The notes below the pieces were generated by a model. The model worked only from the letters and a program-made list of their open reading frames with translations, ran no database searches and had not been told where the DNA came from. Shown here one piece after another: positions 8,867-17,860 of a stretch of DNA of 64,000 nucleotides. A program made the translations under genes and the position numbers. Position 1 is the first letter of the stretch. Every line of letters starts with the position of its first letter. Source of the stretch: Methyloligella halotolerans (GTDB taxonomy: Bacteria; Pseudomonadota; Alphaproteobacteria; Rhizobiales; Methyloligellaceae); the NCBI RefSeq assembly GCF_001708935.1, contig NZ_MASI01000004.1, positions 231,140 to 295,139 of the forward strand, in the 5' to 3' direction.

Positions 8867-9766
8867 TCAACTTTGATCGCTGTCCAGCCGCTGCTTCACC
8901 ATCAGCAGGTCCTGCCAGGCCTTCCGTTTCGCGGCGGAATTCCGGAGCAGAAACGCAGGGTGCAGGGTCGCCATCACGGGAATCGGCGTGTCTGTCTTGT
9001 CGTAGCTCTTCCACTTGCCGCGCAAGCGCATAATTCCCTGCGTGGTCTGCAGCATGGTCGAGGCGGCGGCGCCCCCCAGCAGCATGATCGTCTTCGGCTT
9101 CAACAGCGCAATCTGCTGCTCCAGGAAGGGCAGGCACGCGGCGATCTCCTGGGGCGTCGGCGTGCGGTTTCCCGGCGGGCGCCAGTAGACGGTATTTGTG
9201 ATGTAGACCGAGTCTTCGGCGCGTCCGATGGCGGCCAGCATCTTGTCGAGCAGCTGTCCGGCGCGTCCCACGAAAGGCTTGCCCTGCAGATCTTCGTCGC
9301 GGCCGGGCGCTTCCCCGATCAACATCAGATCGGCGGTCTCGCTGCCCCGGGAGAAACACAGGCTCTTCGCGGTGCGCTTGAGGGGACAGCCGTCGAACTG
9401 CTCGACGAGGGCCCGGAGCTCGGCGAGGCTCGCTGTCTTCGCGATCTCGCCGGCCGAAGGCATGTCGGCTGTCTCCTGCCGCCGCGGCTGAACCGGCCGG
9501 GGTGTGACGGTCTTTGGCGCGGGCCGGGGTTCGCGGGTTGTCGCGAAATCCGAATACCGGTCGGGAAGGGGCGGGCGCTCACGGCCACCAGCCCGTTCGG
9601 CAACCGGTGCTTGCTGTGGCGCAGGGGCCGCCCGAGGCTTTGCGCTCACCGAAAACGCATCGAGCGGCGCTTCGCCGATCGCCTCGTCGGCGCCCATCGC
9701 GGCGTACCAGTCGAGCAGCGCTGCGACCTCGCCCTCTATCGTGCGGTCCTTCGTCATCCGGTCCAT
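8867..9766 (-). CDS. uracil-DNA glycosylase, family 4-like, with incomplete Fe-S ligand set
   Basis: A 299-residue DNA repair enzyme that removes uracil from DNA. Residues 1-105 form a Pro/Ala-rich non-conserved extension. The catalytic core starts near 110, with GEAPGRDEDLQGKPFVGRAG (151-170), ITNTVYWRPPGNRTPTPQE (189-207), MLLGG and the HPAFLLRN loop (269-276). Canonical family 4 enzymes bind a [4Fe-4S] cluster through four cysteines. Here Cys127 and Cys211 are kept, but the other two positions are Phe124 and Trp195, so a normal cluster is unlikely. The same substitutions occur, as I recall, in rhizobial homologues. It is divergent from ETF-QO across a 204-bp gap. Confidence 0.88.
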   Translation of the reverse strand: MDRMTKDRTIEGEVAALLDWYAAMGADEAIGEAPLDAFSVSAKPRAAPAPQQAPVAERAGGRERPPLPDRYSDFATTREPRPAPKTVTPRPVQPRRQETADMPSAGEIAKTASLAELRALVEQFDGCPLKRTAKSLCFSRGSETADLMLIGEAPGRDEDLQGKPFVGRAGQLLDKMLAAIGRAEDSVYITNTVYWRPPGNRTPTPQEIAACLPFLEQQIALLKPKTIMLLGGAAASTMLQTTQGIMRLRGKWKSYDKTDTPIPVMATLHPAFLLRNSAAKRKAWQDLLMVKQRLDSDQS

Positions 9767-9970
9767 AGTTTACGCTCTAGCACAGGCCGAGGCAGCGCGA
9801 CACTTGACCAAATCCCCGCGAAATACGAGGCTAACCACTATATTTGGGAGCCCTGAGAGGAACTTCCCCTACACCTCTCCGTTCCTTTTCACGACCGGCC
9901 CGCTGCGCAACGCCAAGAAGCGCTGGGCCGGTTTGTCCGTTTAGAGATGAGTTGGCTGGGAGCCTGAATT

Positions 9971-11655
9971 TTGAGCGAAGAAGTTGAACGCGAAGCCGAA
10001 GAGGCTGAACGCGAGACAATGGAGTTCGATGTTGTGATCGTCGGCGCCGGCCCCGCGGGTCTGGCCGCGGCGATCCGTCTGAAACAGCTGGCGGCGGAAA
10101 AGGACCAGGACCTGAACGTAGTCGTCTTGGAGAAGGGCGCCGAAGTCGGGGCGCATATCCTCTCCGGCCTCGTGATGGATCCCATCGGCCTCGACAAGCT
10201 GATTCCCGATTGGCGCGATCAGGATTGCCCGCTCACCACGAAGGTGAGCGACGACAAGTTCTATTATCTGTCGTCGGAGAGCGGCAGCTTCGGTATCCCC
10301 ACCCTCCTGAACCCGCCGCTGATGAACAACCATCACTGCTATACCGGGAGTCTCGGCGCGCTCTGCAAATGGCTGGGCGAGCAGGCCGAGGCGCTTGGTG
10401 TTGAGGTGTATCCCGGCATCGCCGTGACGGGCGCCATCTATGGCGACGACGGCGAGGTGAAGGGCGTCATCACCGGAGACATGGGCATCGGCCGCGACGG
10501 TGAGAAGAAGGATAGCTACACTCCGGGCATCGCGCTCACCGGCAAGTACACGCTCCTGGCCGAGGGCGCACGCGGCTCGCTCAGCAAAGAGGTCATCAGC
10601 CGCTTCGAACTGAACCACGAAAGCGGTCCGCAGAAATACGGCATCGGCCTGAAGGAGCTTTGGGAAATTCCCGCAGAGAAGCACAAGCCGGGCCTGGTGC
10701 AGCACACCATGGGGTGGCCCCTCGACGACCACACTGGCGGCGGCACGTTCCTCTACCATTTCGGGGACAATCTGGTGTCCGTCGGCTTCGTCATGCATCT
10801 CACTACGCCAACCCCTATTTGCATCCCTTCAAGGAATTCCAGCGGGCCAAGACACATCCCGCCATCAAAAAGCATCTGGAGGGGGGCAAGCGCATCTCCT
10901 ACGGCGCCCGCGCGCTGACTGAGGGCGGCCTGCAGGCGATCCCGAAATTGACCTTTCCCGGCGGCGCGCTGCTCGGCTGCGCGGCCGGCTTCATGAACGT
11001 GCCCCGCATCAAGGGCAGCCATAACGCCATGCTGTCCGGCATGGCGGCGGCGGAAGCCGTCTTCGACGCCATCGGCGAGGAGCGCAGCCACGACGAGTTG
11101 ACCGCCTACGAGGAAAAGGTCCGTACCGGCGACATCGCCAAGGATCTGACGCCTGTCCGCAACGTGAAGCCGCTCTGGTCGCGCTACGGCACCAAACTCG
11201 GCATCATGCTGGGCGGGCTCGATATGTGGGCCAATACCCTCATGCCGTTCCTCAAGCACACCCTGAAGCATCTGAAGCCCGACTTCGCCACTTTGAAGCA
11301 TGCGGACAAGGCGAAGCCGATCGAATACCCGAAGCCCGACAACGAGCTGACCTTCGATATTCTGTCCTCGGTCTTCCTGTCAGGCACGAATCACGCCGAG
11401 GACCAGCCCGTGCATCTGAAGCTGGGCGACCCCGCGATTCCGATCCAGGACAATCTGCCGGAATATGCCGAGCCGGCGCAGCGCTACTGTCCGGCCCAGG
11501 TCTACGAAGTGATCGAGGAAGGCGGCGAGAAGCGCTTCCAGATCAATGCCCAGAACTGCGTCCACTGTAAGACCTGCGATATCAAGGACCCGGCGCAGAA
11601 TATCAATTGGGTACCGCCGGAAGGTGGTGACGGCCCGACCTACGCCAATATGTAG
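9971..11655 (+). CDS. electron transfer flavoprotein-ubiquinone oxidoreductase (one frameshift)
   Basis: About 561 residues after repair. ETF-QO passes electrons from ETF (fatty- and amino-acid oxidation) to ubiquinone at the inner membrane. The N-terminal FAD fold is VVIVGAGPAGLAAAI. The C-terminus carries the [4Fe-4S] ligands in YCPAQVYE and CVHCKTCDIKDP, and the ubiquinone-binding GGLQAIPKLTFPGG region is intact. Around 10801/10802 the frame shifts back by one: VSVGFVMHL is in the first frame and YANPYLHPFKEFQR in the second, and these are contiguous in the family. Adding one base there gives a normal enzyme. The start is TTG at 9971; an ATG at 10019 would drop 16 residues. The enzyme is rarely dispensable, so an assembly error is more likely than loss. 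Confidence 0.9.
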
Positions 11656-11766
11656 GCGCGACGGCAAGGCCTTCTTCGTTAAGCGCTTTTAAGTTTTCAG
11701 GCGGCGGCAAAACCCTTAAACCCGAAGCCGGGGCTAATTGCGTTCAATCACAGCCGGAGACGCCGC

Positions 11767-13563
11767 ATGCCGAAGCCGAGCACCGAGACCAAGCGCCACG
11801 CGATGTTAGAGCTGGCCGAGCGGCCCATTCTGCGTTGGTCCCTGCTGTCCCTGCTCATCGTGTTTCTCGCGGCGCCCGCCGCCTATTCGGAGGTCGGCGC
11901 CGAGAACGGCGAGACGGCCGCGAAGGGCACGCTGCTCGGCAACTATCTCTCGGGGCGGGTCGCCCGCAACGAGCACGATATCGACACGGCCGCGGAGTAT
12001 TACGCCAAGGCGCTCGATGAGGACCCGGACAACGTGGTTCTGCTTGAGCAGGCCTTTCTGCTGGAAGTCGCTAATGGCGACTGGAACCGTGCCGTCACTC
12101 TCGGCAACCGGCTGATCGACACCGATCCCACTCATCGCATCGCGCGCTTCCTGCTTGGCCTGAACGCCGCCAAGGAAGGCAATTACGATGAGGCCGAGAA
12201 GGACTTCGCCTCAGCCCGGCAAGGCCCCATCGCCGATCTCGCCTCGACGCTTTCCCGGGCATGGGTCGAGCAGGCACGCGGCAACACCGACAAGGCCCTC
12301 TCCACTCTCGACGGTCTGAGCAGCGCGAGCTGGGCGCAGTTCTATCAGCGCTATCACCGCGCCTTGATCGCCGATGTCGCGGGCCGGCCAAAGGTGGCCG
12401 AGCGCGCCTATGCGGAGGCCTTCGCGTCGAGCCCCGGCACGATCCGAGTGGCCGAGGCCTACGCCCGGCATCTTGCGAAGAACGGCAAGCGCGACAAGGC
12501 GATCACGATTCTCAAGACGAATATGGAAGCCGCCGCCAAGCACCCGATCACCGAAGGTCTGCTGGAGCGGATCGAGGCGGGCGAGACGCCGCCGCTCGTC
12601 GCCGAGAACACCAATGAGGGCTTGGCCGAGGTCTATTACGGCATCGGCGATGCGCTGGCCGGCGAAGGAGGCCTCGATCTCGGCCTCGTCTTCCTCCAGT
12701 TCGGCATCTACATGAAGCCAGATCTCGACCTAGCCTATGTCGCTCTGGCGGAAGCCTACGACAATGCCGAGAAATACGATCTTGAGCTTCGCGCCTTCGA
12801 TCAGGTGAGCAAGGATTCGCCTCTGTGGCTCAACGTTCAGATCCAGAAGGCCTTCGCCCTGAACGGTCTCGAGCGCGTCGATGAGGCGCAAGCGACCCTC
12901 GAGAATCTCATCAAGGCATATCCGGACGATATCCGGCCACTGGACGCCCTCGGCAATATCCTCCGCTCCCATGAGCGCTACAAGGAAGCGCTGCCCTACT
13001 ACGACAAGGCCATCGCTTTGATCGACGAGCCTCAGGAGCAGCACTGGTCGATCTTCTATTCCCGCGGCGTCTGCCATGAGCGGCTGAAGGAATGGCCCAA
13101 GGCGGAGAAGGATTTGAAGCAGGCGCTCGATCTCAAGCCCGAGGAGTCCCTGGTCCTCAATTATCTCGGCTACACCTGGGTCGATCAGAAAACCAATCTG
13201 AAGACCGCCATGGATTACATCCGTAAGGCCGTGAAACTTAAGCCCGACGACGGCTATTACGTCGATAGCCTGGGCTGGGCCTATTACCGCCTCGGCAATC
13301 TCGACGCGGCGGTGAAGCAGCTTGAGCGTGCTGTCGAGCTGGAGCCCAACGATCCGATCATCAACGATCATCTGGGTGACGTTTACTGGCGGGTGGGCCG
13401 CAAGCTCGAGGCAAAATATCAGTGGCAGCAGGCCCTGGAGCTGAAGCCCGAAGAAGCGGACGCCAAGAAGATCCGGCAGAAGCTGGCGGACGGCCTGGAA
13501 GACCAGCCGAAAACCAAGGCTGCCGAGCGGGCCAAGCCGGACGACGCTCCGACCGCGCAATAG
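11767..13563 (+). CDS. tetratricopeptide repeat protein, secreted or membrane-anchored
   Basis: A 598-residue protein. After a charged start it has one hydrophobic segment (about residues 24-42, ending PAAYS) that looks like a signal peptide or anchor. The remainder is TPR helices, most regular at the C-terminus, where three near-consensus units follow each other around LGYTWVDQ, DSLGWAYYRLG and DHLGDVYWRVG. This points to a periplasmic scaffold for protein contacts; no enzyme motif is present. It sits between ETF-QO and ispE on the same strand, 50 bp before ispE. The position next to ispE is common in rhizobia, but the function is not established. Confidence 0.85.
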   Translation: MPKPSTETKRHAMLELAERPILRWSLLSLLIVFLAAPAAYSEVGAENGETAAKGTLLGNYLSGRVARNEHDIDTAAEYYAKALDEDPDNVVLLEQAFLLEVANGDWNRAVTLGNRLIDTDPTHRIARFLLGLNAAKEGNYDEAEKDFASARQGPIADLASTLSRAWVEQARGNTDKALSTLDGLSSASWAQFYQRYHRALIADVAGRPKVAERAYAEAFASSPGTIRVAEAYARHLAKNGKRDKAITILKTNMEAAAKHPITEGLLERIEAGETPPLVAENTNEGLAEVYYGIGDALAGEGGLDLGLVFLQFGIYMKPDLDLAYVALAEAYDNAEKYDLELRAFDQVSKDSPLWLNVQIQKAFALNGLERVDEAQATLENLIKAYPDDIRPLDALGNILRSHERYKEALPYYDKAIALIDEPQEQHWSIFYSRGVCHERLKEWPKAEKDLKQALDLKPEESLVLNYLGYTWVDQKTNLKTAMDYIRKAVKLKPDDGYYVDSLGWAYYRLGNLDAAVKQLERAVELEPNDPIINDHLGDVYWRVGRKLEAKYQWQQALELKPEEADAKKIRQKLADGLEDQPKTKAAERAKPDDAPTAQ

Positions 13564-13613
13564 CAGGCGGCCCGGAACGGCCGCTTCGTCCTCAAGTTTG
13601 CCGACAAGGTCTT

Positions 13614-14483
13614 ATGAGCCTCCTCACCGAACCCGCACGGGCGAAGCTCAACCTCACCCTGCTCGTCCACGGCCGTCGGGCCGACGGCTACCACGAGTTG
13701 GAGAGCCTGGTCGCTTTCGCCGATCTCGGAGACGAGCTATCGCTGGAAGCAGGCGACGCGCCCGTGCTCGACGTAACGGGGCCGTTCGCCTCTGCGATCG
13801 ATGGCGACAATCTCCTGGAGCGCGTCTCGCGTGCCGCGGCCGGCCACGTTCCGGGACTGTCGACCGGCCGGATCGGACTGGAGAAGGAGCTTCCCGTCGC
13901 GGCGGGGCTGGGCGGCGGATCCGCCGATGCGGCAGCGTTCCTCCGGCTGCTCATGCGCGTCGAACCTGAGCGGCTCACCAACAACATCGCCGAGACAATC
14001 GCCAATGCCCTGGGGTCGGACATCCTCGCCTGCCTGAGAAGCGAGACGGTGTTGATGCAAGGCCGCGGAGAACAGCTGACCCCAGTCCAAGGCCTGCCGC
14101 GCGCCGGAATCGTCATGGCGAACCCGGGCGTTCCGCTTTCGGCTGCGGAGATCTATGGAGGACTCGGCGCCTCCCGATTGCCGGACAATTTCGTCCCGGC
14201 GATCGTGCGCCTGGACTTCGACCGATCATTCGACCGTCTCGCCGGCCATCTCGAATCGAGGGGCAACGACCTGCAGGCGACCGCCGTAACCCGCGCACCG
14301 GCTATCGCAGACGTCTTGAACGCTCTGGAAGCGCTGGACGGCGCCAGCTGCGTCCGCCTTTCCGGCAGCGGACCGACCTGCTTCGCGCTGTTCGAAGATG
14401 TGGAGAGGGCGCAAGGCCAGGCGGACGCGCTCGCCGCGGCTCATCCCGAATGGTGGGTGAGGGCGACGGCGATCGGTGACTAA
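13614..14483 (+). CDS. ispE: 4-diphosphocytidyl-2-C-methyl-D-erythritol kinase
   Basis: A 289-residue GHMP kinase that phosphorylates CDP-methylerythritol in the MEP isoprenoid pathway. It shows EPARAKLNLTLLVHGRRADG at the N-terminus (family APAKINL), the ATP-binding PVAAGLGGGSADAAA loop (about residues 93-107) and the late LSGSGPTCFALF. The ATG at 13614 is the family start; the same frame is open far upstream but only as a shadow of the TPR gene. It converges with the prenyl synthase gene, with 18 bp between stops. dxs, the first step of the pathway, is at 50389 in this window. Confidence 0.95.
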   Translation: MSLLTEPARAKLNLTLLVHGRRADGYHELESLVAFADLGDELSLEAGDAPVLDVTGPFASAIDGDNLLERVSRAAAGHVPGLSTGRIGLEKELPVAAGLGGGSADAAAFLRLLMRVEPERLTNNIAETIANALGSDILACLRSETVLMQGRGEQLTPVQGLPRAGIVMANPGVPLSAAEIYGGLGASRLPDNFVPAIVRLDFDRSFDRLAGHLESRGNDLQATAVTRAPAIADVLNALEALDGASCVRLSGSGPTCFALFEDVERAQGQADALAAAHPEWWVRATAIGD

Positions 14484-14501
14484 GCTTGAAGTGAACGGTG
14501 G

Positions 14502-15518
14502 CTAATAGGCCCGCGAGACGCAGAAATCGACCGTCTCGAGCATCGCCTCCTTGGCGTCCGAATCCGGGAAGATGGCGAGCGCGTCCCGTGCGATGGCGCC
14601 GTAGTCCCGCGCACGCTCGACCGTCGCTTCACCCGCGCCGCGGCGCTCGATCAGACTGATCGCATGCTCCAGATCGCCGTCCTGGATATCGCCGTCCTGC
14701 AGGGTGCGGCGCCAGAAGTCGCGCTCCGCCTCGTTGCCCCAGCGATAGCTGAGCACCGTCGGCAGGGTGATCTTGCCTTCGCGGAAATCGTCCCCGATGG
14801 ACTTACCGAGATCCGCCTGCTGGCCGGAGTAATCGAGCGCATCGTCGATAAGCTGGAAAGCCAGCCCCAGATTGCGCCCATAGGCCCGCAAGGCCGCTGT
14901 CTCTGATTTCGGCCTATCGGCGATCGTGCCGCCGACCTCGCAGGCCGCCGCGAACAGGGCGGCGGTCTTGCAGTTGATAACGGCGAGATATTCGTCCTGG
15001 GTCGTCGCGGTGTTGTTGGCGGTGATGAGCTGCATCACCTCGCCCTCCGCTATGGTCGCCGCGGCATTGGAGAGGATGCGCAGGGCGTCGAGCGAGCCCA
15101 CATCGACCATCATCTTGAAGGCCTGGCCCAGCAGGTAGTCGCCGACCAGCACGCTCGCCTCGTTGCCCCAGAGCATGCGCGCGGTCTTCTTCCCGCGCCG
15201 CAGCTCGCTTTCGTCGACCACGTCGTCATGGAGCAGGGTTGCCGTATGCATGAACTCGACGCTGGCCGCGAGATGCACATGGCCGGAGCCTGTGTAGTCG
15301 CACAGCTTCGCCGACGCCAGCGTCAGCATCGGGCGCAACCGCTTGCCGCCCGAATCGATTAGATGGCGGGCAAGCTCGGGGATCAGATCCACGTGGGACC
15401 GGGCGCGCTCGATGATGATCGCGTTCACGCGGCCCATGTCCTCCTCCACCAGTGTGGTGAGAGCACTCGCGCTGCCAACGGCCTTGCGCGCCTTGCCGAG
15501 TTCGACGACGACCCCCAA
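14502..15518 (-). CDS. long-chain polyprenyl diphosphate synthase (octa-/decaprenyl type)
   Basis: A 338-residue trans-prenyltransferase that makes the ubiquinone side chain. The first aspartate-rich motif is LLHDDVVDESELRRGKK (about residues 92-108) and the second is FQLIDDALDYSG (about 216-227). GGKRLRPMLTLASA precedes them. Length and motifs match IspB/DdsA enzymes rather than the shorter farnesyl synthases. Alphaproteobacteria usually make Q10, so a decaprenyl product is likely, but chain length cannot be read here. The gene is divergent from the DUF2007 gene (130-bp gap). Confidence 0.92.
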   Translation of the reverse strand: MGVVVELGKARKAVGSASALTTLVEEDMGRVNAIIIERARSHVDLIPELARHLIDSGGKRLRPMLTLASAKLCDYTGSGHVHLAASVEFMHTATLLHDDVVDESELRRGKKTARMLWGNEASVLVGDYLLGQAFKMMVDVGSLDALRILSNAAATIAEGEVMQLITANNTATTQDEYLAVINCKTAALFAAACEVGGTIADRPKSETAALRAYGRNLGLAFQLIDDALDYSGQQADLGKSIGDDFREGKITLPTVLSYRWGNEAERDFWRRTLQDGDIQDGDLEHAISLIERRGAGEATVERARDYGAIARDALAIFPDSDAKEAMLETVDFCVSRAY

Positions 15519-15648
15519 TGCGATAACTCCTAAAGTTTTCCTGAGCCCAGAGACTTATGCGTTCGTAAGGTCCTATATTCGGACGTGCCGGTCCAAGGTT
15601 CAAGATGCGCAAAAATACCGCAGGACCGGGACAACGGGATGAGGCCCT

Positions 15649-15882
15649 ATGAAGGAACTGATGCGAACCAACGACGCCGTGCTGATCTCCTTTGTCAGCA
15701 CCCTGCTATCGGAAGCCGATATCGATTTCATGGTAGCGGATACGAATATGAGCGTCATGGAAGGCTCGTTGGGCGTTCTGCCGCGCCGGGTCCTCGTGGC
15801 GGAAGACGAGATGAACAAGGCGCGGCGCATCCTCGAAGAAGCCGGCGTGGGGGACGCGATCAAAGATGCCGGAACATCCTGA
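15649..15882 (+). CDS. DUF2007 domain-containing protein
   Basis: A 77-residue protein with the DUF2007 pattern: an N-terminal ELMRTNDAVLISFVSTLL, the central LGVLPRRVLVAEDE strand and a final helix NKARRILEEAG. Such proteins are called putative signal-transducing or prokaryotic E2-like in databases, with no proven role. Its last 17 bases overlap the start of the methyltransferase gene, so the two are co-translated; this pairing is common in alphaproteobacteria. Confidence 0.85.
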   Translation: MKELMRTNDAVLISFVSTLLSEADIDFMVADTNMSVMEGSLGVLPRRVLVAEDEMNKARRILEEAGVGDAIKDAGTS

Positions 15883-16663
15883 ACCCGACACAGCCCCCTT
15901 CGGCGACGAGACCACGCGCGACGCCTTTCTCGGCGGCCTGATTGAGGCGGTGCAGCCGGTGTCCGGCCATCGCTCGGGCACAGACGCCGTCTTCCTCGCC
16001 GCCGCCGCGCTCGACGAGCAGGAGCGCGGTCCCTTGCGGCTGCTGGATGCCGGTGCGGGCAGCGGCGTGGCAGGTCTTTGTCTACTGGCCCGATTCCCCA
16101 ATCTCTCGGTCACTGCCGTGGAACGCAACTCGGACGCTTGTGCACTGGCCCGCGCGAACGGCGCCGAGAACGGTTTTTCCGCGCGCTACGAGGTCATCGA
16201 GGCCGATCTCACCGCGCCGGGAAAGACCCTTGCCGAGGCCGGGCTGAAGCAGGGAAGCTATCAGAGGCTGATCGCCAATCCGCCGTTCTACCTGCAAGGA
16301 GCCGTACGGCCCGGCCAGGGACGGGAGGACGCCCATGTCATGGCGCCGGGCGGGCTGGAAGATTGGGCTCGCTTCCTGGCGGCCATGGCGGCGCCGGAAG
16401 CCATCCTCACCATGATCCACCGCCCCGACGCTCTCGCCGAGCTTGTCGGCGTGCTCGGACGCCGGTTCGGCGACCTGACGCTGTATCCGCTCTTTCCGAA
16501 ACAGGGCGCACCCGCAAGCCGGGTCCTGATCCAGGGGCGGAAGGGACGGCGCGGACCCTTGCGGCTGCGTCAGGGACTCGTGCTCCACGAGGCGGATGGC
16601 CGCTACACCGAACAGGCCGAAGCGGTGCTTCGCCACGGCGAGGCGCTCCCGGTTGCGGGCTGA
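15866..16663 (+). CDS. TrmN6-like methyltransferase (tRNA1(Val) A37-N6 type)
   Basis: A 265-residue class I SAM-dependent methyltransferase. It has the SAM-binding LLDAGAGSGVAGLCLLARFP (about residues 59-78), the acidic VTAVERN and the catalytic ANPPFYLQ (about 141-148); an NPPF motif marks N6-adenine or N5-glutamine methyltransferases. The HRSGTDAVFLAAA segment ahead of motif I is typical of the YfiC/TrmN6 group. It overlaps DUF2007 by 17 bp. A 14-bp-stem hairpin lies 45 bp after the stop. Confidence 0.85.
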   Translation: MPEHPEPDTAPFGDETTRDAFLGGLIEAVQPVSGHRSGTDAVFLAAAALDEQERGPLRLLDAGAGSGVAGLCLLARFPNLSVTAVERNSDACALARANGAENGFSARYEVIEADLTAPGKTLAEAGLKQGSYQRLIANPPFYLQGAVRPGQGREDAHVMAPGGLEDWARFLAAMAAPEAILTMIHRPDALAELVGVLGRRFGDLTLYPLFPKQGAPASRVLIQGRKGRRGPLRLRQGLVLHEADGRYTEQAEAVLRHGEALPVAG

Positions 16664-16708
16664 GCCAGTCCGTTTCGGGCACTGGTTATCGCTTCTGAAA
16701 TAAGAGAA

Positions 16709-16755
16709 CGAAGACCGCCGCCGATTTTTGGGGAGAGGCGTGGCGGCGGTCTTCG
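16709..16755. terminator. strong hairpin between convergent genes
   Basis: Perfect 14-bp arms (CGAAGACCGCCGCC and its complement) enclose a 19-nt loop containing a short T-run. It lies between the stop of the plus-strand methyltransferase (16663) and the stop of the minus-strand small secreted protein (16823), so it can serve both. No long U-tract follows the stem. Confidence 0.55.
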
Positions 16756-16822
16756 CGAGTCGCCGGCGTGAGGCTAGGGCCGGCGGCAGGGCGGGCTCAT
16801 GGCGTGCCCGCTCGCTTCGGGG

Positions 16823-17110
16823 CTACCACCAATTGCGGTAGTAGCGATGTCCCCAGTAGCCATAGCCGCGATCGTAGCGATGGTTGTGATAGTCGCGGTA
16901 AGCATGCCGGCGGTCATGGTCGTGGTGACTGTAGCGTCCGTGATAGCCGCGGCGGTCGTAGTGCCGCCGGTCGTAATGATGTCCGCGGTCCCAGCGATTG
17001 CCGATCTCGATGGAGACCCCGCCCGCATTGGCGGCGGTGGAGCCCAGCGTGAGCGGTGCGACCAGGGCGAGGCCAAGAGCGGCGGCACCGAAAAGCGTTT
17101 GCTTCAACAT
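16823..17110 (-). CDS. small secreted His/Arg/Tyr-rich protein
   Basis: A 95-residue protein. The ATG at 17110 has GGAGG seven bases upstream and opens a signal peptide of about 28 residues (MLKQTLFGAAALGLALVAPL, cut near AANA). The mature part is about 67 residues with roughly eleven His and many Arg, Tyr and Asp residues (GHHYDRRHYDRRGYHGRYS; later YGYWGHRYYRNWW). I recognise no domain. The composition suggests a cell-envelope protein that could bind metal ions, polyphosphate or nucleic acid; that is inference only. A second protein of similar style is 246 bp upstream on the same strand. Confidence 0.7.
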   Translation of the reverse strand: MLKQTLFGAAALGLALVAPLTLGSTAANAGGVSIEIGNRWDRGHHYDRRHYDRRGYHGRYSHHDHDRRHAYRDYHNHRYDRGYGYWGHRYYRNWW

Positions 17111-17299
17111 TGCGATCCTCCGTAGGGGCGCCTCGGCGCCCGATGTCTTCCCACCCGACCGAACCGTCGGGCTCATGAGACCTGTTTTACGGAGATCGCT
17201 GTGAACCGTAGCTGAGCCCGCCATTCATCCGGCGTTCAGTTTGGAAGGTAGAGCCGGCATGTGGCTGTACAGCTGGAAGAGTCCGGCGCGGGAAACGAA

Positions 17300-17331
17300 G
17301 AAAGCCGCCCCGGTTTCCCGGAGCGGCTTTC
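17300..17331 (-). terminator. intrinsic terminator after the small secreted protein gene at 17356-17640
   Basis: GAAAGCCGC(C)CCGG and CCGG(A)GCGGCTTTC form a 14-bp stem with one mismatch and a TTTC loop. Read on the minus strand it ends in TTTC followed by TTCGTTTC, a reasonable intrinsic terminator 25 bp after the stop at 17356. Confidence 0.65.
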
Positions 17332-17355
17332 GATTTGCGTTATCGGCGTAGCGGC

Positions 17356-17640
17356 TTAGCGCCAGCGGCGCCGATACTTGTAGCGATAGTTCGGCCGGTA
17401 ATTTCGATAATACGGCCGGGGGGCGTAATAGGAGCGCGGAGCGTAGTAGGGCCGTCTCCAATAGGGGTAGTAGGCGTAAGGGTAGGCGCCGCCATACCGG
17501 TATCGATAGGGATAGTTGTAACCGTATCCGTATCCGGGACCGACATAGATGCCCACCCCGGCATTCGCACTCTTCACTGGCGTGAACGACGCCAGAGCGA
17601 GCACGGCCGCGGCGAAAGCGAAGGTCAACACCCTTCTCAT
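17356..17640 (-). CDS. small secreted Tyr/Arg/Pro/Gly-rich protein
   Basis: A 94-residue protein with a clear signal peptide (MRRVLTFAFAAAVLALASF, cut near SANA). The mature part is low complexity: YVGPGYGYGYNYPYRYRYGG, then PYYAPRSYYAPRPYYRNYRP and a basic tail RYKYRRRWR. Similar short tyrosine-rich periplasmic proteins are frequent in Hyphomicrobiales and remain uncharacterised. A terminator hairpin follows. Together with the His-rich gene downstream it makes a pair of aromatic, basic envelope proteins. Confidence 0.75.
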   Translation of the reverse strand: MRRVLTFAFAAAVLALASFTPVKSANAGVGIYVGPGYGYGYNYPYRYRYGGAYPYAYYPYWRRPYYAPRSYYAPRPYYRNYRPNYRYKYRRRWR

Positions 17641-17860
17641 CTTTTCTCCTCCATGAGGACGCGCGGCTCCTCGGCGAAAGGCTTAACCCGCCACACATCC
17701 CGTCATTTCCAGCGGGGCTGGAGAATATCAAATAAGAACGGGTGCTAGGCACGGCAAGGTTGAATGCGCTTAACCAAGCCTTACGGCCTGTCACGCCTTG
17801 CGCCGCTTTCCGGCTGGGCGCGACCTTGATTTAGCGGCTGCCGCCTATACGTTGAGCGCC

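Noticed and set aside
11683..11697. TTAA-GCGCTT-TTAA between ETF-QO and the TPR gene
   Set aside because: Spacer 6 bp; no good match to the CtrA consensus.
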